Source: an uncultured Pelagibacteraceae bacterium
GTDB taxonomy: Bacteria; Pseudomonadota; Alphaproteobacteria; Pelagibacterales; Pelagibacteraceae
Assembly: GCA_902560245.1 (NCBI GenBank)
Contig: CACELK010000002.1
Location: 1 to 64,000, forward strand
DNA: 64,000 nucleotides
Direction: 5' to 3'
In this document: positions 1 to 8,098 of the stretch, piece by piece
How positions within the stretch are numbered: position 1 is the stretch's first letter
Layout of the letters: every line of letters starts with the position of its first letter
The notes under the pieces: model-generated
Told to the model about the DNA's origin: nothing
Seen by the model: only the letters and a program-made list of their open reading frames with translations
Databases searched by the model: none
Position numbers and translations under genes: made by a program

Positions 1-1
1 A

Positions 2-328
2 AGGGATGAACAATTTGAAAATAAATATATTAGAACACCCTTAGGAGGATTTTATAATCATTCTGATGCACCAACAGTCGTAAGAATGGTAACAGACACG
101 TTACCAAAACTTAAATTTGGAGATATATTAGATGTTGACTCTAATACAAAAAAATTTCCAGGAAACGATAATGATGGAGAAAATGTATTTTTTAACTTAC
201 AAGAAAAACCTGATGCAAAATATTTTTTTATGGTTGCTGCAAAAGATATAAAGGCCGGACAAGAATTAACAGCCAATTATAATTTATATACTTACCCAAA
301 AACTGGCATTGGTTTACAAATGTTGTAA
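2..328 (+). CDS. SET-domain protein, 3' part only (5' end outside window)
   Basis: The reading frame is open from base 2, so the gene starts upstream of the window. About 108 C-terminal residues are visible. They contain two hallmarks of the SET fold: an NHS motif (bases 56-64, in GGFYNHSDAP) and, near the end, DIKAGQELTANYN, which corresponds to the usual I-x-x-G-E-E-L-T-x-x-Y segment that closes the S-adenosylmethionine/lysine channel. Bacterial SET proteins of this size are probable protein-lysine methyltransferases, but the substrate cannot be read here. An internal ATG at 86 would cut through the NHS region and is not the start. No post-SET cysteines are present. Confidence 0.75.
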   Translation, partial: RDEQFENKYIRTPLGGFYNHSDAPTVVRMVTDTLPKLKFGDILDVDSNTKKFPGNDNDGENVFFNLQEKPDAKYFFMVAAKDIKAGQELTANYNLYTYPKTGIGLQML

Positions 329-500
329 ACATTTAAAGAGATTTCACTGCATAAAACTAATAATTTTTTAGGACAGTATTTTTAGCTGGTTCTGAGAAAT
401 AATTAAAATTTTTAAAAAAATATTTTTTTAAATCAAAGTTTTTTAATTTATTATTTTTATTAATAACATATAGTTATATAAATAATGTAATTTATCACAT

Positions 501-1541
501 ATGAAAATTGCCATTATAGGAGCTGGTTTTTTTGGAACTATTTGTGGAATAAGGTTATCTAATAAACACGAAGTCCATATATATGAAAAAAATAAAGATA
601 TTCTAAAAGGAGCATCATTAGCAAATCAATTAAGATTTCATTTAGGTTATCATTATCCTAGATCACAAAAAACTGTTAAAGAAATTAAAAAGCACTATAA
701 AGATTTTATAAAGTTTTTTGGTCAAAATATTTTTGGTAAAACAAAAAATTTTTATGGCATTTCTAAAGAAAAAAGTAAGGTTAGTTTCAAAAAGTACCTT
801 CTATTTCTTAAGAAAAATAATTTAAAATATAAAAAAATAAAAACAAAAAAATTTAGTAATAAAATAGAAGGCCAAATACTTTCCTATGAAAAAAATCTTA
901 ATTATTTCAAAGCAAGAAATATTATCAAAAGACAGCTTAAAAAAAATAAAGTAAAAATCTTTTATAATACAAAATTTAATAAAAAATTAATTAAAGATTA
1001 TGATAAAATAATCGTAGCTACTTATGATCAAAATAATACAGTTATTAATAGCTTGGGACTAAAAATTAAAAATAACTACAAGTATGAGCTTGTAGAAAAA
1101 ATTATAATTAAACTTCCAAAAAAATATAAAAATATAAGCTGTATGGTAATTGACGGAAAGTTTGTTTGCTTAGACCCATATATTGGTACGAAATATCATT
1201 TATTAAGCGATGTTAAAAATTCAAAATTGGAAGTTTTAGAAAATAAATATCCTAAATTTAAAAATAGAAACAAAAAATATCTTAATTCAGGTATTGTTAA
1301 AAATATTAAAATATCAAAATTCAAAAATTTCATAAAACATGGTTCTTTATATTTACCATTTCTCAAAAATTCTAAATATATTGGATCTTTTTTCGTCACT
1401 AGAGTAATCAAAATTCATAAAGAGAAAACTGATGAAAGGTTAAATGAAATTACAAAAGTAAATAAAAAAATAATTTCAATATTTTCAGGAAAATGGAATA
1501 CATGCATTGGAATAGCTAAAAACTTAGAAAATATTATATAA
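501..1541 (+). CDS. FAD-dependent oxidoreductase (DAO-like) of the sugar cluster
   Basis: The 346-residue protein begins with a Rossmann dinucleotide motif (IIGAGFFGTICG, residues 4-15) and an acidic residue ending the second strand (IYEKN), typical of FAD-binding amine-oxidase/DAO or UDP-galactopyranose-mutase-like folds. The rest is lysine- and asparagine-rich and I do not recognise a specific family. It overlaps the next gene by one base (ATG at 1541) and is followed by Gfo/Idh and DesII-type genes, so it probably oxidises or rearranges a nucleotide sugar or surface glycan. The gene is unusually A-rich even for this genome, as expected in a variable surface-polysaccharide locus. The substrate is unknown. 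Confidence 0.7.
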   Translation: MKIAIIGAGFFGTICGIRLSNKHEVHIYEKNKDILKGASLANQLRFHLGYHYPRSQKTVKEIKKHYKDFIKFFGQNIFGKTKNFYGISKEKSKVSFKKYLLFLKKNNLKYKKIKTKKFSNKIEGQILSYEKNLNYFKARNIIKRQLKKNKVKIFYNTKFNKKLIKDYDKIIVATYDQNNTVINSLGLKIKNNYKYELVEKIIIKLPKKYKNISCMVIDGKFVCLDPYIGTKYHLLSDVKNSKLEVLENKYPKFKNRNKKYLNSGIVKNIKISKFKNFIKHGSLYLPFLKNSKYIGSFFVTRVIKIHKEKTDERLNEITKVNKKIISIFSGKWNTCIGIAKNLENII

Positions 1542-2269
1542 TGATAAAAAAAAGTGTTGGCGTAATAGGATGTGGAAAGTGGGGCAAGATAATTATTCGA
1601 GAATTAAAAAAAATTTCGAATATAAAATTCATTTTCAGAAGTAAAGACAATTATAAAAACAATTTTAAAAAAATCGATTGGGTTTTTGTGCTAACACCAA
1701 ATGAAACTCATTATAAAATAGTTAAGTATTTTCTAAAAAAAAAAATAAATGTTTTTTGTGAAAAACCTCTAACTCTTGATGAGGCAAAAGCAAAAGAGCT
1801 TCTTAATATCTCAAAGAAAAAAGGTGTTAAAATGTATATTGATGACATTGAAAAATATAAAAAAAAAAAGTTAAAAATATCAAATGTTAAAAATTATATT
1901 TTAAGAACAAAAAAAGACAAAGGTTCTTCATTATCTTTGTTAAATAGGCTTGCATATCATGATTTATATTTACTAAATGACTTTATTTTAAATAAAAATA
2001 TAAGAAAAATTAATACTAGCATAAATCAAAAAAAACTTGAATTTCAAATAGTATTAAAAAATAAATGTATTTTTGAATTTTATTATAATATTGATAGTGA
2101 GTATAAAATTCATAAGATAAATAATACTAGATTTGACAAATTTAAAAATAATCCTGTTAAAGATATGTTATTGAATGTCATATATTCTAAAAGAAAAAAT
2201 TTTGATAAAAATAATTTAAAAGCCGTAAATTGTATTAAGTTAATTAATAGGATAAAAAAGAATATATGA
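1541..2269 (+). CDS. Gfo/Idh/MocA-family NAD(P)-dependent oxidoreductase, short
   Basis: An N-terminal Rossmann motif (GVIGCGKWGKI) and the family's EKP signature (FCEKPLTLDEAKAKELL, about residue 72) place this in the Gfo/Idh/MocA dehydrogenases, which oxidise or reduce sugar carbons with NAD(P). At 242 residues it is about 80-100 shorter than most members, and the C-terminal substrate domain looks reduced. It is translationally coupled at both ends: start overlapping the FAD oxidoreductase, stop overlapping the radical-SAM gene by 4 bp (ATGATAA). Inference: it acts on the same sugar nucleotide as its neighbours, for example reducing a 3-keto-dideoxysugar made by the DesII-like enzyme. Confidence 0.8.
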   Translation: MIKKSVGVIGCGKWGKIIIRELKKISNIKFIFRSKDNYKNNFKKIDWVFVLTPNETHYKIVKYFLKKKINVFCEKPLTLDEAKAKELLNISKKKGVKMYIDDIEKYKKKKLKISNVKNYILRTKKDKGSSLSLLNRLAYHDLYLLNDFILNKNIRKINTSINQKKLEFQIVLKNKCIFEFYYNIDSEYKIHKINNTRFDKFKNNPVKDMLLNVIYSKRKNFDKNNLKAVNCIKLINRIKKNI

Positions 2270-3786
2270 TAAATAATAAAATTATTGAAAATTGTAAAGA
2301 CGAACTAAAAAATTATTACAATAATTATATAAAAGAAAAAAAATCGAATAATATCTATTTAGAAGATAAATATTTTAATTATTTTCTTCAAATTATTGAT
2401 CGTTTTTCAAAACAACCTCTTTCTACTCAAGAAGAAATATTTAATTTTTTAGGTTTGTCTAATAAAAATGATTTAGTTTTTTTAAATGATGCAATTAGAG
2501 CTTCTTCTATTGCTCAAAATTTAATTACAAAATCTGGGATAGGAAAAAAATATTGGAATACTATAATGCCTTTTGCAAAAACAACAGAACAAACTCTAGA
2601 GAATAATTATCAATTTCCACAAAGAATAGCTCTTTTTCCAGGAGTCTCGTGCATGTTCTATTGTGGTTTTTGTGGAAGAAATCAATCAGAGAAATATCCA
2701 ACTTCTATATTAAATGAATCAAAATTAACTTTTGATAAACTTTTCTCTCAAATTCGAAATTCAACAGCCCTATCTATTTCTGGAGGGTTGGAACCATTAA
2801 CAAACCCAAAAATAGGTGAGATTATTTCATCAGCAAGAAATAATGATATCAGAGTTCCGTTAATTACAAATGGTTACTCTTTAACAGAAAACTTTCTTAA
2901 AAGAACTCCAGGTATTTGGGATTTGGACTCCTTAAGAATTTCTCTTTATGGTATTGATAAGGAAAGTTACAAATTTATAACTAGAGTTGAAAAAAGTTTT
3001 GATATTGTTAAAAAAAATACAATTTCCTTTTTAAAATTAAGAAATATTAATAATAAAAATTTAAAATTTGGATTTAATTTTATAGTAATTCCAGAAAACG
3101 TAAATCAATTGAATGGTATTTTAGAGTTAGTTAAAAGTATTAATGAAAATGTAGATAATGGAAGAGGTGTAGATTTTTTGACTTTGAGAGATGATTACCA
3201 AAGTGTAACGGGAAATGACGATAAGTTTGATGAAGAAAGAAAATATAAATTAAGTACCAAAATGGATACAAAGGTAAGGAATATATTAATAGATAAACTT
3301 GGAGAGTTTGAAATAAATAAATCTAAATTATGCCCAGAGTTATATGTAGATTATGGGTATTCTTTGGAAGCGCTCTATAAAAATATTTTTGATAAACAGT
3401 TGATCAAAGTAACTCATAAGGAAATGAGAAATTTTGGGTTTACTCAAATGTCAGTTGCTATAGATCTATATGGAGATGTTTTTGTATACAGGGAGGCTGG
3501 ATTTTTAAACAGAAAAGGAAATAAAAAATTCATAATCGGAAGAATTAATAAAAATAATAGCTTAGAAGATGTTATTAAAAAATTTTTAAAAAATAAAAAA
3601 CCAATTAATTATGAATTTCAAGATGAACGTTTTATGGACTCATTTGATCACGTACTTACATCATTAGTAAATCAAGCCGAGAAAGACCAAAAATTTGATA
3701 TTCCTTTCAAAAAAGGCCCAATACTAGGAAGAATAATGAGCAATGAAATAAACTTAGGAAACAATTGGTATACAGAAAAAAATTAG
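2266..3786 (+). CDS. DesII-family radical SAM deaminase (dTDP-4-amino-4,6-dideoxyglucose ammonia-lyase-like)
   Basis: The 506-residue protein carries the radical-SAM cluster motif CX3CX2C (CMFYCGFC, about residue 130) and an SGGLEPLTNP motif. As I recall the DesII sequence from desosamine biosynthesis, several blocks match in order: YW-N-T-x-x-P before the cluster, LRISLYGID, GFNFIVIPEN, the DFLTLRDDYQ segment, DLYGDVFVYREAGF, and FMDSFDHVLT near the end. DesII deaminates dTDP-4-amino-4,6-dideoxy-D-glucose to the 3-keto-4,6-dideoxy sugar. Length is close to DesII (about 485). No DesI-like 4-aminotransferase is visible in the window, but an RfbB (first step) lies at 15.4 kb. The exact substrate is inferred from family only. 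Confidence 0.85.
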   Translation: MINNKIIENCKDELKNYYNNYIKEKKSNNIYLEDKYFNYFLQIIDRFSKQPLSTQEEIFNFLGLSNKNDLVFLNDAIRASSIAQNLITKSGIGKKYWNTIMPFAKTTEQTLENNYQFPQRIALFPGVSCMFYCGFCGRNQSEKYPTSILNESKLTFDKLFSQIRNSTALSISGGLEPLTNPKIGEIISSARNNDIRVPLITNGYSLTENFLKRTPGIWDLDSLRISLYGIDKESYKFITRVEKSFDIVKKNTISFLKLRNINNKNLKFGFNFIVIPENVNQLNGILELVKSINENVDNGRGVDFLTLRDDYQSVTGNDDKFDEERKYKLSTKMDTKVRNILIDKLGEFEINKSKLCPELYVDYGYSLEALYKNIFDKQLIKVTHKEMRNFGFTQMSVAIDLYGDVFVYREAGFLNRKGNKKFIIGRINKNNSLEDVIKKFLKNKKPINYEFQDERFMDSFDHVLTSLVNQAEKDQKFDIPFKKGPILGRIMSNEINLGNNWYTEKN

Positions 3787-3836
3787 TTATCTATGAAACA
3801 TATCTTTAAAAACAATAATTAACTTTTAAATTATAT

Positions 3837-6281
3837 ATGGATCAGACTTTGCCAAAAAATGTAAAAGTAGTAGTAATAGGCGGTGGAATTGCCGGATGTT
3901 CTTGCGCTTATCATTTAGCAAAATTTGGATGGAAAGATATAATCTTACTTGAAAGAGACCAATTAACATCTGGTACTACTTGGCACGCTGCAGGATTGGT
4001 TGGACAACTTGGAGCAAGCCAAACAATTACCAAATTAAGAAAATATTCTTTGGATTTATATAAAGAACTTGAAAAAGTAACTGAGCTTTCTACTGGTTTG
4101 AAACAAAATGGCGCAATCACTATTGCTTCTTCAAAAGAAAGAATGCAAGAACTTTTAAGGCAGGCAACTACTGCACAACTTTCAAATGTTGAAGTTCAAG
4201 TTTTAAATAAAAAACAAACCAAAGAGCTGTATCCAGTAATTGAAGATAGAGATATTCATGGAAGTGTATATATGCCTAATGACGGTCAAGCCGACCCCGT
4301 AGGCGTAACAAACGTGCTTGCTAAAGCTGCTAAAATGGAAGGTGTTAAAATTTACGAGAACACACCAATTAAAAAAATTCTTGTTAAAAATGGAAGAGTA
4401 GAAGGTGTAGAAACTAATAATCAAAAAATTGATTGTGAATACATAGTTTTAGCAACCGGTATGTGGTCTAGGCAAATTGGTGAGGAAATAAATGTAAGTA
4501 TTCCTTTATACCCTAACGAACACTTTTACATAATAACAGAACCCATGAAAGATTTGCCAAAAAATTTACCTGTTTTAAGAGATTATAATGCATGTTTATA
4601 TTTAAAAGAGGATGCTGGAAAAATGCTAGTTGGTATCTTTGAACCAAACGCTAAACCTGCTTTTAAAGATAAAGGATTTGTTCCCGAAGATTTTTCATTC
4701 GGAGAGTTCCCAGACGATTTTGATCACTTTGAACCTTATTTAGAAAAATCTTTTCATAGATTGCCAATTTTAAAAGATGCTGGAATAAGAAAATTTTTTT
4801 CAGGTCCTGAGTCTTTTACCCCTGATACTCAATATCTTTTAGGTGAAACCCCTGAAGTTAAAAAACTTTATACTTGTTGTGGTTTTAACAGTATTGGCAT
4901 AGCAAGCGCGGGCGGGGCAGGAAGAGCAACAGCAGAATGGATGATCAATGATCATATAAACGAAGATTTATTCTCATTAGATATAAAAAGATTTCAGAAG
5001 TTTCATTCTTCGAAAAAATTTATAATGGAAAGAGTGACAGAAACACTTGGTGATCTATATGGAATGCATTGGCCCTATAAACAACATACAACCTCAAGAA
5101 ACCAAAAAAAATCAGCTATCCATGAAGAGCTCAAAAATATGGGAGCATGTTTTGGTGTAGCTGGAGGTTATGAAAGACCAATGTGGTTTGCTATAAATGG
5201 AAAAAAACCTATATACGAATACAGTTTTAATTATCAAAATTGGTACCCATCTGCAGAATTTGAAACGATTAATACATCTAAAAATGTTGGCTTTTTTGAA
5301 ATGAGCTCGTTTTCTAAATTTGATTTAAAAGGAGAAAACATACATGAAGAATTGCAGAAAATTTGCACAGCAAATATTAAGAATGATCCTGGCAAATCAA
5401 CTTATACTCAAATGCTAAATAAAGATGGAGGCATAGAAACTGACCTTACAACAATTTGTTTAAAAAAAAACTATTTTAGAATTGTAACCTCTGCCGCAAA
5501 TAGAGAGCATGATAAATATCATATTAAAAAATATTTATCTAATGATATTGAATTTAAAGATGTTACTGACGAAATAAGCTGTTTTGGCATTTTTGGCCCA
5601 AAAAGTAGAAATTTAATTTCAAAACTAACCACAGATGATATTTCAAAAAAAAGTTTAAAATTCGGTCATGGAAAATATTTAAATATTAAAGAGATAAAAG
5701 TTTGGGCTCAAAGATTATCTTATGTAGGAGAACTAGGTTTTGAATTATATACAAGTGTTAAAGACGCAAAAAAATTATACGAGGAAATTATTAATGAAGG
5801 AAAAAATCACAATCTTTCGCTTTGTGGGATGCATGCAATGGATATTATGAGAATGGAAAGTGGTTTTTTACACTGGGGGCATGATATTTCACCTGAAGAA
5901 AATCAATATGAAGCAGGTTTAGCTTTTGCCATTAGTTATAAAAAAAATATAGACTTTATTGGAAAGGATAAGTTATTAAAAATTAAAGATAAGAAACCAT
6001 CAAAGAAATTTGCAATGTTTTCTCTTAAAAACTCAAAACCAGGCGAACCTTTGTTGTTACATGAAGAACCTATTTATCTAGAAAATAAAATAATTGGCAG
6101 AAGTACCTCAGGTAATTATTCGTTTAATTTTAATAAAAATTTATCTTTCGGATATGTGAATTCTGAAAATTCAATAGAAGAATTAAAAAATAAAAAATTA
6201 TATATAGAAGTTGAAAAAATAAAATATCCTATTAATATTGAATTAAAACCTTTGAAAGATAAAAATATTAAACTTTCTTAA
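3837..6281 (+). CDS. Dimethylglycine/sarcosine dehydrogenase-like flavoprotein with GcvT domain
   Basis: The 814-residue protein has the full DMGDH/SDH architecture. An N-terminal FAD domain (VVVIGGGIAGCSCAYHLAKF) is followed by the SGTTWHAAG segment whose histidine carries covalent FAD in the mammalian enzymes, then a central FAO_M region (about residues 380-440) and a C-terminal folate-binding GcvT aminomethyltransferase domain (about 450-800, with YVGELGFELY). Such enzymes oxidatively demethylate methylated glycines and hand the one-carbon unit to tetrahydrofolate. SAR11 bacteria are known for one-carbon oxidation from osmolytes. The exact N-methyl substrate cannot be assigned. The gene ends 4 bp inside the convergent regulator gene. 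The ATG at 3837 lacks a clear Shine-Dalgarno site. Confidence 0.88.
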   Translation: MDQTLPKNVKVVVIGGGIAGCSCAYHLAKFGWKDIILLERDQLTSGTTWHAAGLVGQLGASQTITKLRKYSLDLYKELEKVTELSTGLKQNGAITIASSKERMQELLRQATTAQLSNVEVQVLNKKQTKELYPVIEDRDIHGSVYMPNDGQADPVGVTNVLAKAAKMEGVKIYENTPIKKILVKNGRVEGVETNNQKIDCEYIVLATGMWSRQIGEEINVSIPLYPNEHFYIITEPMKDLPKNLPVLRDYNACLYLKEDAGKMLVGIFEPNAKPAFKDKGFVPEDFSFGEFPDDFDHFEPYLEKSFHRLPILKDAGIRKFFSGPESFTPDTQYLLGETPEVKKLYTCCGFNSIGIASAGGAGRATAEWMINDHINEDLFSLDIKRFQKFHSSKKFIMERVTETLGDLYGMHWPYKQHTTSRNQKKSAIHEELKNMGACFGVAGGYERPMWFAINGKKPIYEYSFNYQNWYPSAEFETINTSKNVGFFEMSSFSKFDLKGENIHEELQKICTANIKNDPGKSTYTQMLNKDGGIETDLTTICLKKNYFRIVTSAANREHDKYHIKKYLSNDIEFKDVTDEISCFGIFGPKSRNLISKLTTDDISKKSLKFGHGKYLNIKEIKVWAQRLSYVGELGFELYTSVKDAKKLYEEIINEGKNHNLSLCGMHAMDIMRMESGFLHWGHDISPEENQYEAGLAFAISYKKNIDFIGKDKLLKIKDKKPSKKFAMFSLKNSKPGEPLLLHEEPIYLENKIIGRSTSGNYSFNFNKNLSFGYVNSENSIEELKNKKLYIEVEKIKYPINIELKPLKDKNIKLS

Positions 6282-7234
6282 TTAATTCGAATTAAATTTA
6301 CTACTTTACAGCAGAAAACTGATAATAGTTGGATAGCTCTTGTGTTTAGGTCTAAATGTTTTTTTAAATCTCCTTTACCGGGATAATAAAGTTTTTTTTC
6401 ATCCACTGTTAATAACTTTTTTTTTAACAATTTATTTATTTTTCTAACAACAGTCGCTCTTGGTATTCCAGATAATTCAGATACTGTCATGGCATTTATT
6501 CCAAAATTTTTTTGAGATAGCATATTCTCTATAAGTTCTTCTCTACCTTTAAAGGAATTATAAACTTTTTCATTTTTAAAACTGTCTTGTGTAGCTATAA
6601 TTCCCCATATATGCCATGTCTCGAAATCACCAAAAGATTTTTTCCAACCCAAAACTAGGGGTATTTGCATTTCATAAAACAATCTCCAACAATTAGTAAA
6701 ATTCTTTCTAATATAATTTTCTATAAATTCTTTTGAATATTTTTTATCAATATCTCCACTTTTATATAAAATACCAGTAATTCTTGATAAGAAAGAAGAA
6801 ATTCCTCCAATAGATTTATCAGGTTTTTGAAAATCTAGTTTTTTTCTGTCTAAAATTATTTTTTTTTTATCTCTTTTTAAAACACCAATTTTTTCAAGTT
6901 CTAAAACTTTTCTTCGCGCTGTTTCTTTAGTAATAAAAAGATCTTTAGAAATATTAATAATATTGAAGTTTGAAATTTCAATTTTATCTTTTAAGTAATA
7001 GTTATCATAATCTAATTTAACTAAATTATTCGAAAAAAATTTCATAGTTTTGTGGACTAAATAAATAATTATTAAATATTTGTCATGGTCTTTAAAAGAA
7101 AAATAAGCTGAACGTAACCATTCCATTTGAAAGTTAAACCATGGATTGGTGACTTCAGAGAAATTTTTGTTTATCGATGCAAACATTTGCTCTGATGTAA
7201 GTTGTTTTGATATACTCGGAAAATCTGTTTTCAT
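6278..7234 (-). CDS. Two-winged-helix transcriptional regulator (putative)
   Basis: The 318-residue protein contains two helix-turn-helix-like segments of similar pattern: ISKDLFITKETARRKVLELE (about residues 97-116) and MTVSELSGIPRATVVRKINK (about 246-265), each followed by a basic or beta-wing-like stretch (VLKRDKKKI; LTVDEKKLYY). That suggests two winged-helix domains flanking an all-alpha middle region. I do not recognise a named family. The gene runs tail to tail with the dimethylglycine dehydrogenase-like gene (4 bp overlap). Its own upstream region holds two perfect palindromes (7240-7253 and 7276-7292), so autoregulation or control of the divergent gene at 7343 is plausible. DNA binding is inferred from HTH patterns only. 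Confidence 0.65.
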   Translation of the reverse strand: MKTDFPSISKQLTSEQMFASINKNFSEVTNPWFNFQMEWLRSAYFSFKDHDKYLIIIYLVHKTMKFFSNNLVKLDYDNYYLKDKIEISNFNIINISKDLFITKETARRKVLELEKIGVLKRDKKKIILDRKKLDFQKPDKSIGGISSFLSRITGILYKSGDIDKKYSKEFIENYIRKNFTNCWRLFYEMQIPLVLGWKKSFGDFETWHIWGIIATQDSFKNEKVYNSFKGREELIENMLSQKNFGINAMTVSELSGIPRATVVRKINKLLKKKLLTVDEKKLYYPGKGDLKKHLDLNTRAIQLLSVFCCKVVNLIRIN

Positions 7235-7239
7235 TTTAA

Positions 7240-7253
7240 TTGATATATATCAA
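7240..7253. promoter_or_regulatory. 14-bp palindrome, candidate operator
   Basis: TTGATATATATCAA reads the same on both strands. It lies 5 bp before the regulator start codon at 7234 on the minus strand, so a protein bound here would cover its promoter or ribosome-binding region. The AT-rich centre means chance palindromes are common in this genome, so only moderate weight is given. Confidence 0.4.
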
Positions 7254-7275
7254 ACCCATTATGGACACAAATCAT

Positions 7276-7292
7276 TTTGGGTCAAACCCAAA
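7276..7292. promoter_or_regulatory. 17-bp inverted repeat, candidate operator in divergent promoter
   Basis: TTTGGGT-CAA-ACCCAAA is a perfect inverted repeat with 7-bp arms and a 3-bp spacer, in the 108-bp gap between the minus-strand regulator (start 7234) and the plus-strand small gene (start 7343). A second partial copy of the right arm (ATCAAACCCA) sits at 7249-7258. The GGG/CCC blocks are unusual in this AT-rich DNA, which makes a specific binding site more likely than chance. Confidence 0.5.
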
Positions 7293-7342
7293 TTGGTTAA
7301 CGCAAATATTGTTTCTTAGGCAAAATCATGTTTTAATTAATC

Positions 7343-7576
7343 ATGAGTGGAGAAAGATTAGCAGAAACTGAACAACATATTGAGACCCCAAATACTAATG
7401 ATGTTGTTAAAATTGTTAATCCTTACTCAAAATCTAAAATCTCTAACAAGGTAGATATAAACAATCTTATGTCAAGAGTTAGGGAAGAAGAGAAAAAGCA
7501 AAAAAAAGAAAATTTAGTATTTTTTGGTTTAATTAGTTCAGTAATAGTAATTACTGGAATTATAGCATCTTTATAA
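7343..7576 (+). CDS. Small C-terminally membrane-anchored protein, unknown function
   Basis: The 77-residue protein has a polar, charged N-terminal two thirds (EEEKKQKKEN just before the membrane) and one hydrophobic segment at the C-terminus (about residues 58-77). That is the topology of a tail-anchored inner-membrane protein with its soluble part probably in the cytoplasm. I do not recognise a family. It is divergent from the two-HTH regulator and shares the palindrome-containing upstream region, so it may be a regulatory target. It is convergent with the thermonuclease gene, 2 bp away. Confidence 0.6.
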   Translation: MSGERLAETEQHIETPNTNDVVKIVNPYSKSKISNKVDINNLMSRVREEEKKQKKENLVFFGLISSVIVITGIIASL

Positions 7577-7578
7577 AT

Positions 7579-8031
7579 TTATAATTTTCTAAATTCCCAA
7601 GGGTAAATAAATTTCATCGACCAGAGACCTAATTTATTCTTTTTTGCATAATCTTCATCCTTTATAAATTTTTTTGAATATTTTCTGAAAGCAAAAGCGT
7701 AACCATTTCTTACTAAAAATCTTGATAGGCTTTTTCCATTAACAAAACATTCTGCCAAAATCCTTTTATATTTATCTTGCCCTTCGCTAATGCATTTCGG
7801 AATGTTATTGCCAATTTTTTTTTTGAGAGCTTTTTTAGCCAAAATCCCACAAAGTATTTCCTCACCATTTTTGAAACAAATTTGTTTAAGTTCTGGAGCA
7901 TCTATTCCTGAAAATCTGATCTTGTGATTTCCAATCCATAAAGTATCGCCATCGATAATCTTAATTGCATCAGAATAGGCAAATTTTCCGTTTAAAATAG
8001 TTAAAATTATAATAAAAACAATTTTTTTCAT
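7579..8031 (-). CDS. Secreted thermonuclease-like protein (SNase domain)
   Basis: The 150-residue protein starts with a hydrophobic signal peptide (about residues 1-20, ending AYSDA) followed by a compact staphylococcal-nuclease domain: IIDGDTLWIG, then IRFSGIDAPELKQ (the R and D/E of the active site), and the DKYKRILAECF segment equivalent to the conserved Y-G-R region. It is predicted to cleave DNA and/or RNA in the periplasm or outside the cell, possibly for phosphate and nucleoside acquisition. Length matches single-domain SNases. A frame-shifted shadow at 7713-7901 is not a gene. Confidence 0.85.
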   Translation of the reverse strand: MKKIVFIIILTILNGKFAYSDAIKIIDGDTLWIGNHKIRFSGIDAPELKQICFKNGEEILCGILAKKALKKKIGNNIPKCISEGQDKYKRILAECFVNGKSLSRFLVRNGYAFAFRKYSKKFIKDEDYAKKNKLGLWSMKFIYPWEFRKL

Positions 8032-8098
8032 TTTAATTTATTTTATATCAATTAAATTAAAATTTAAAAAATTATTAAAAAAAAAGCTTAATAAAATT

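Noticed and set aside
4203-4424. 73-residue minus-strand reading frame inside the dimethylglycine dehydrogenase-like gene
   Set aside because: It lies wholly inside a strongly supported gene, has low-complexity aromatic content and no motif; it is a shadow.
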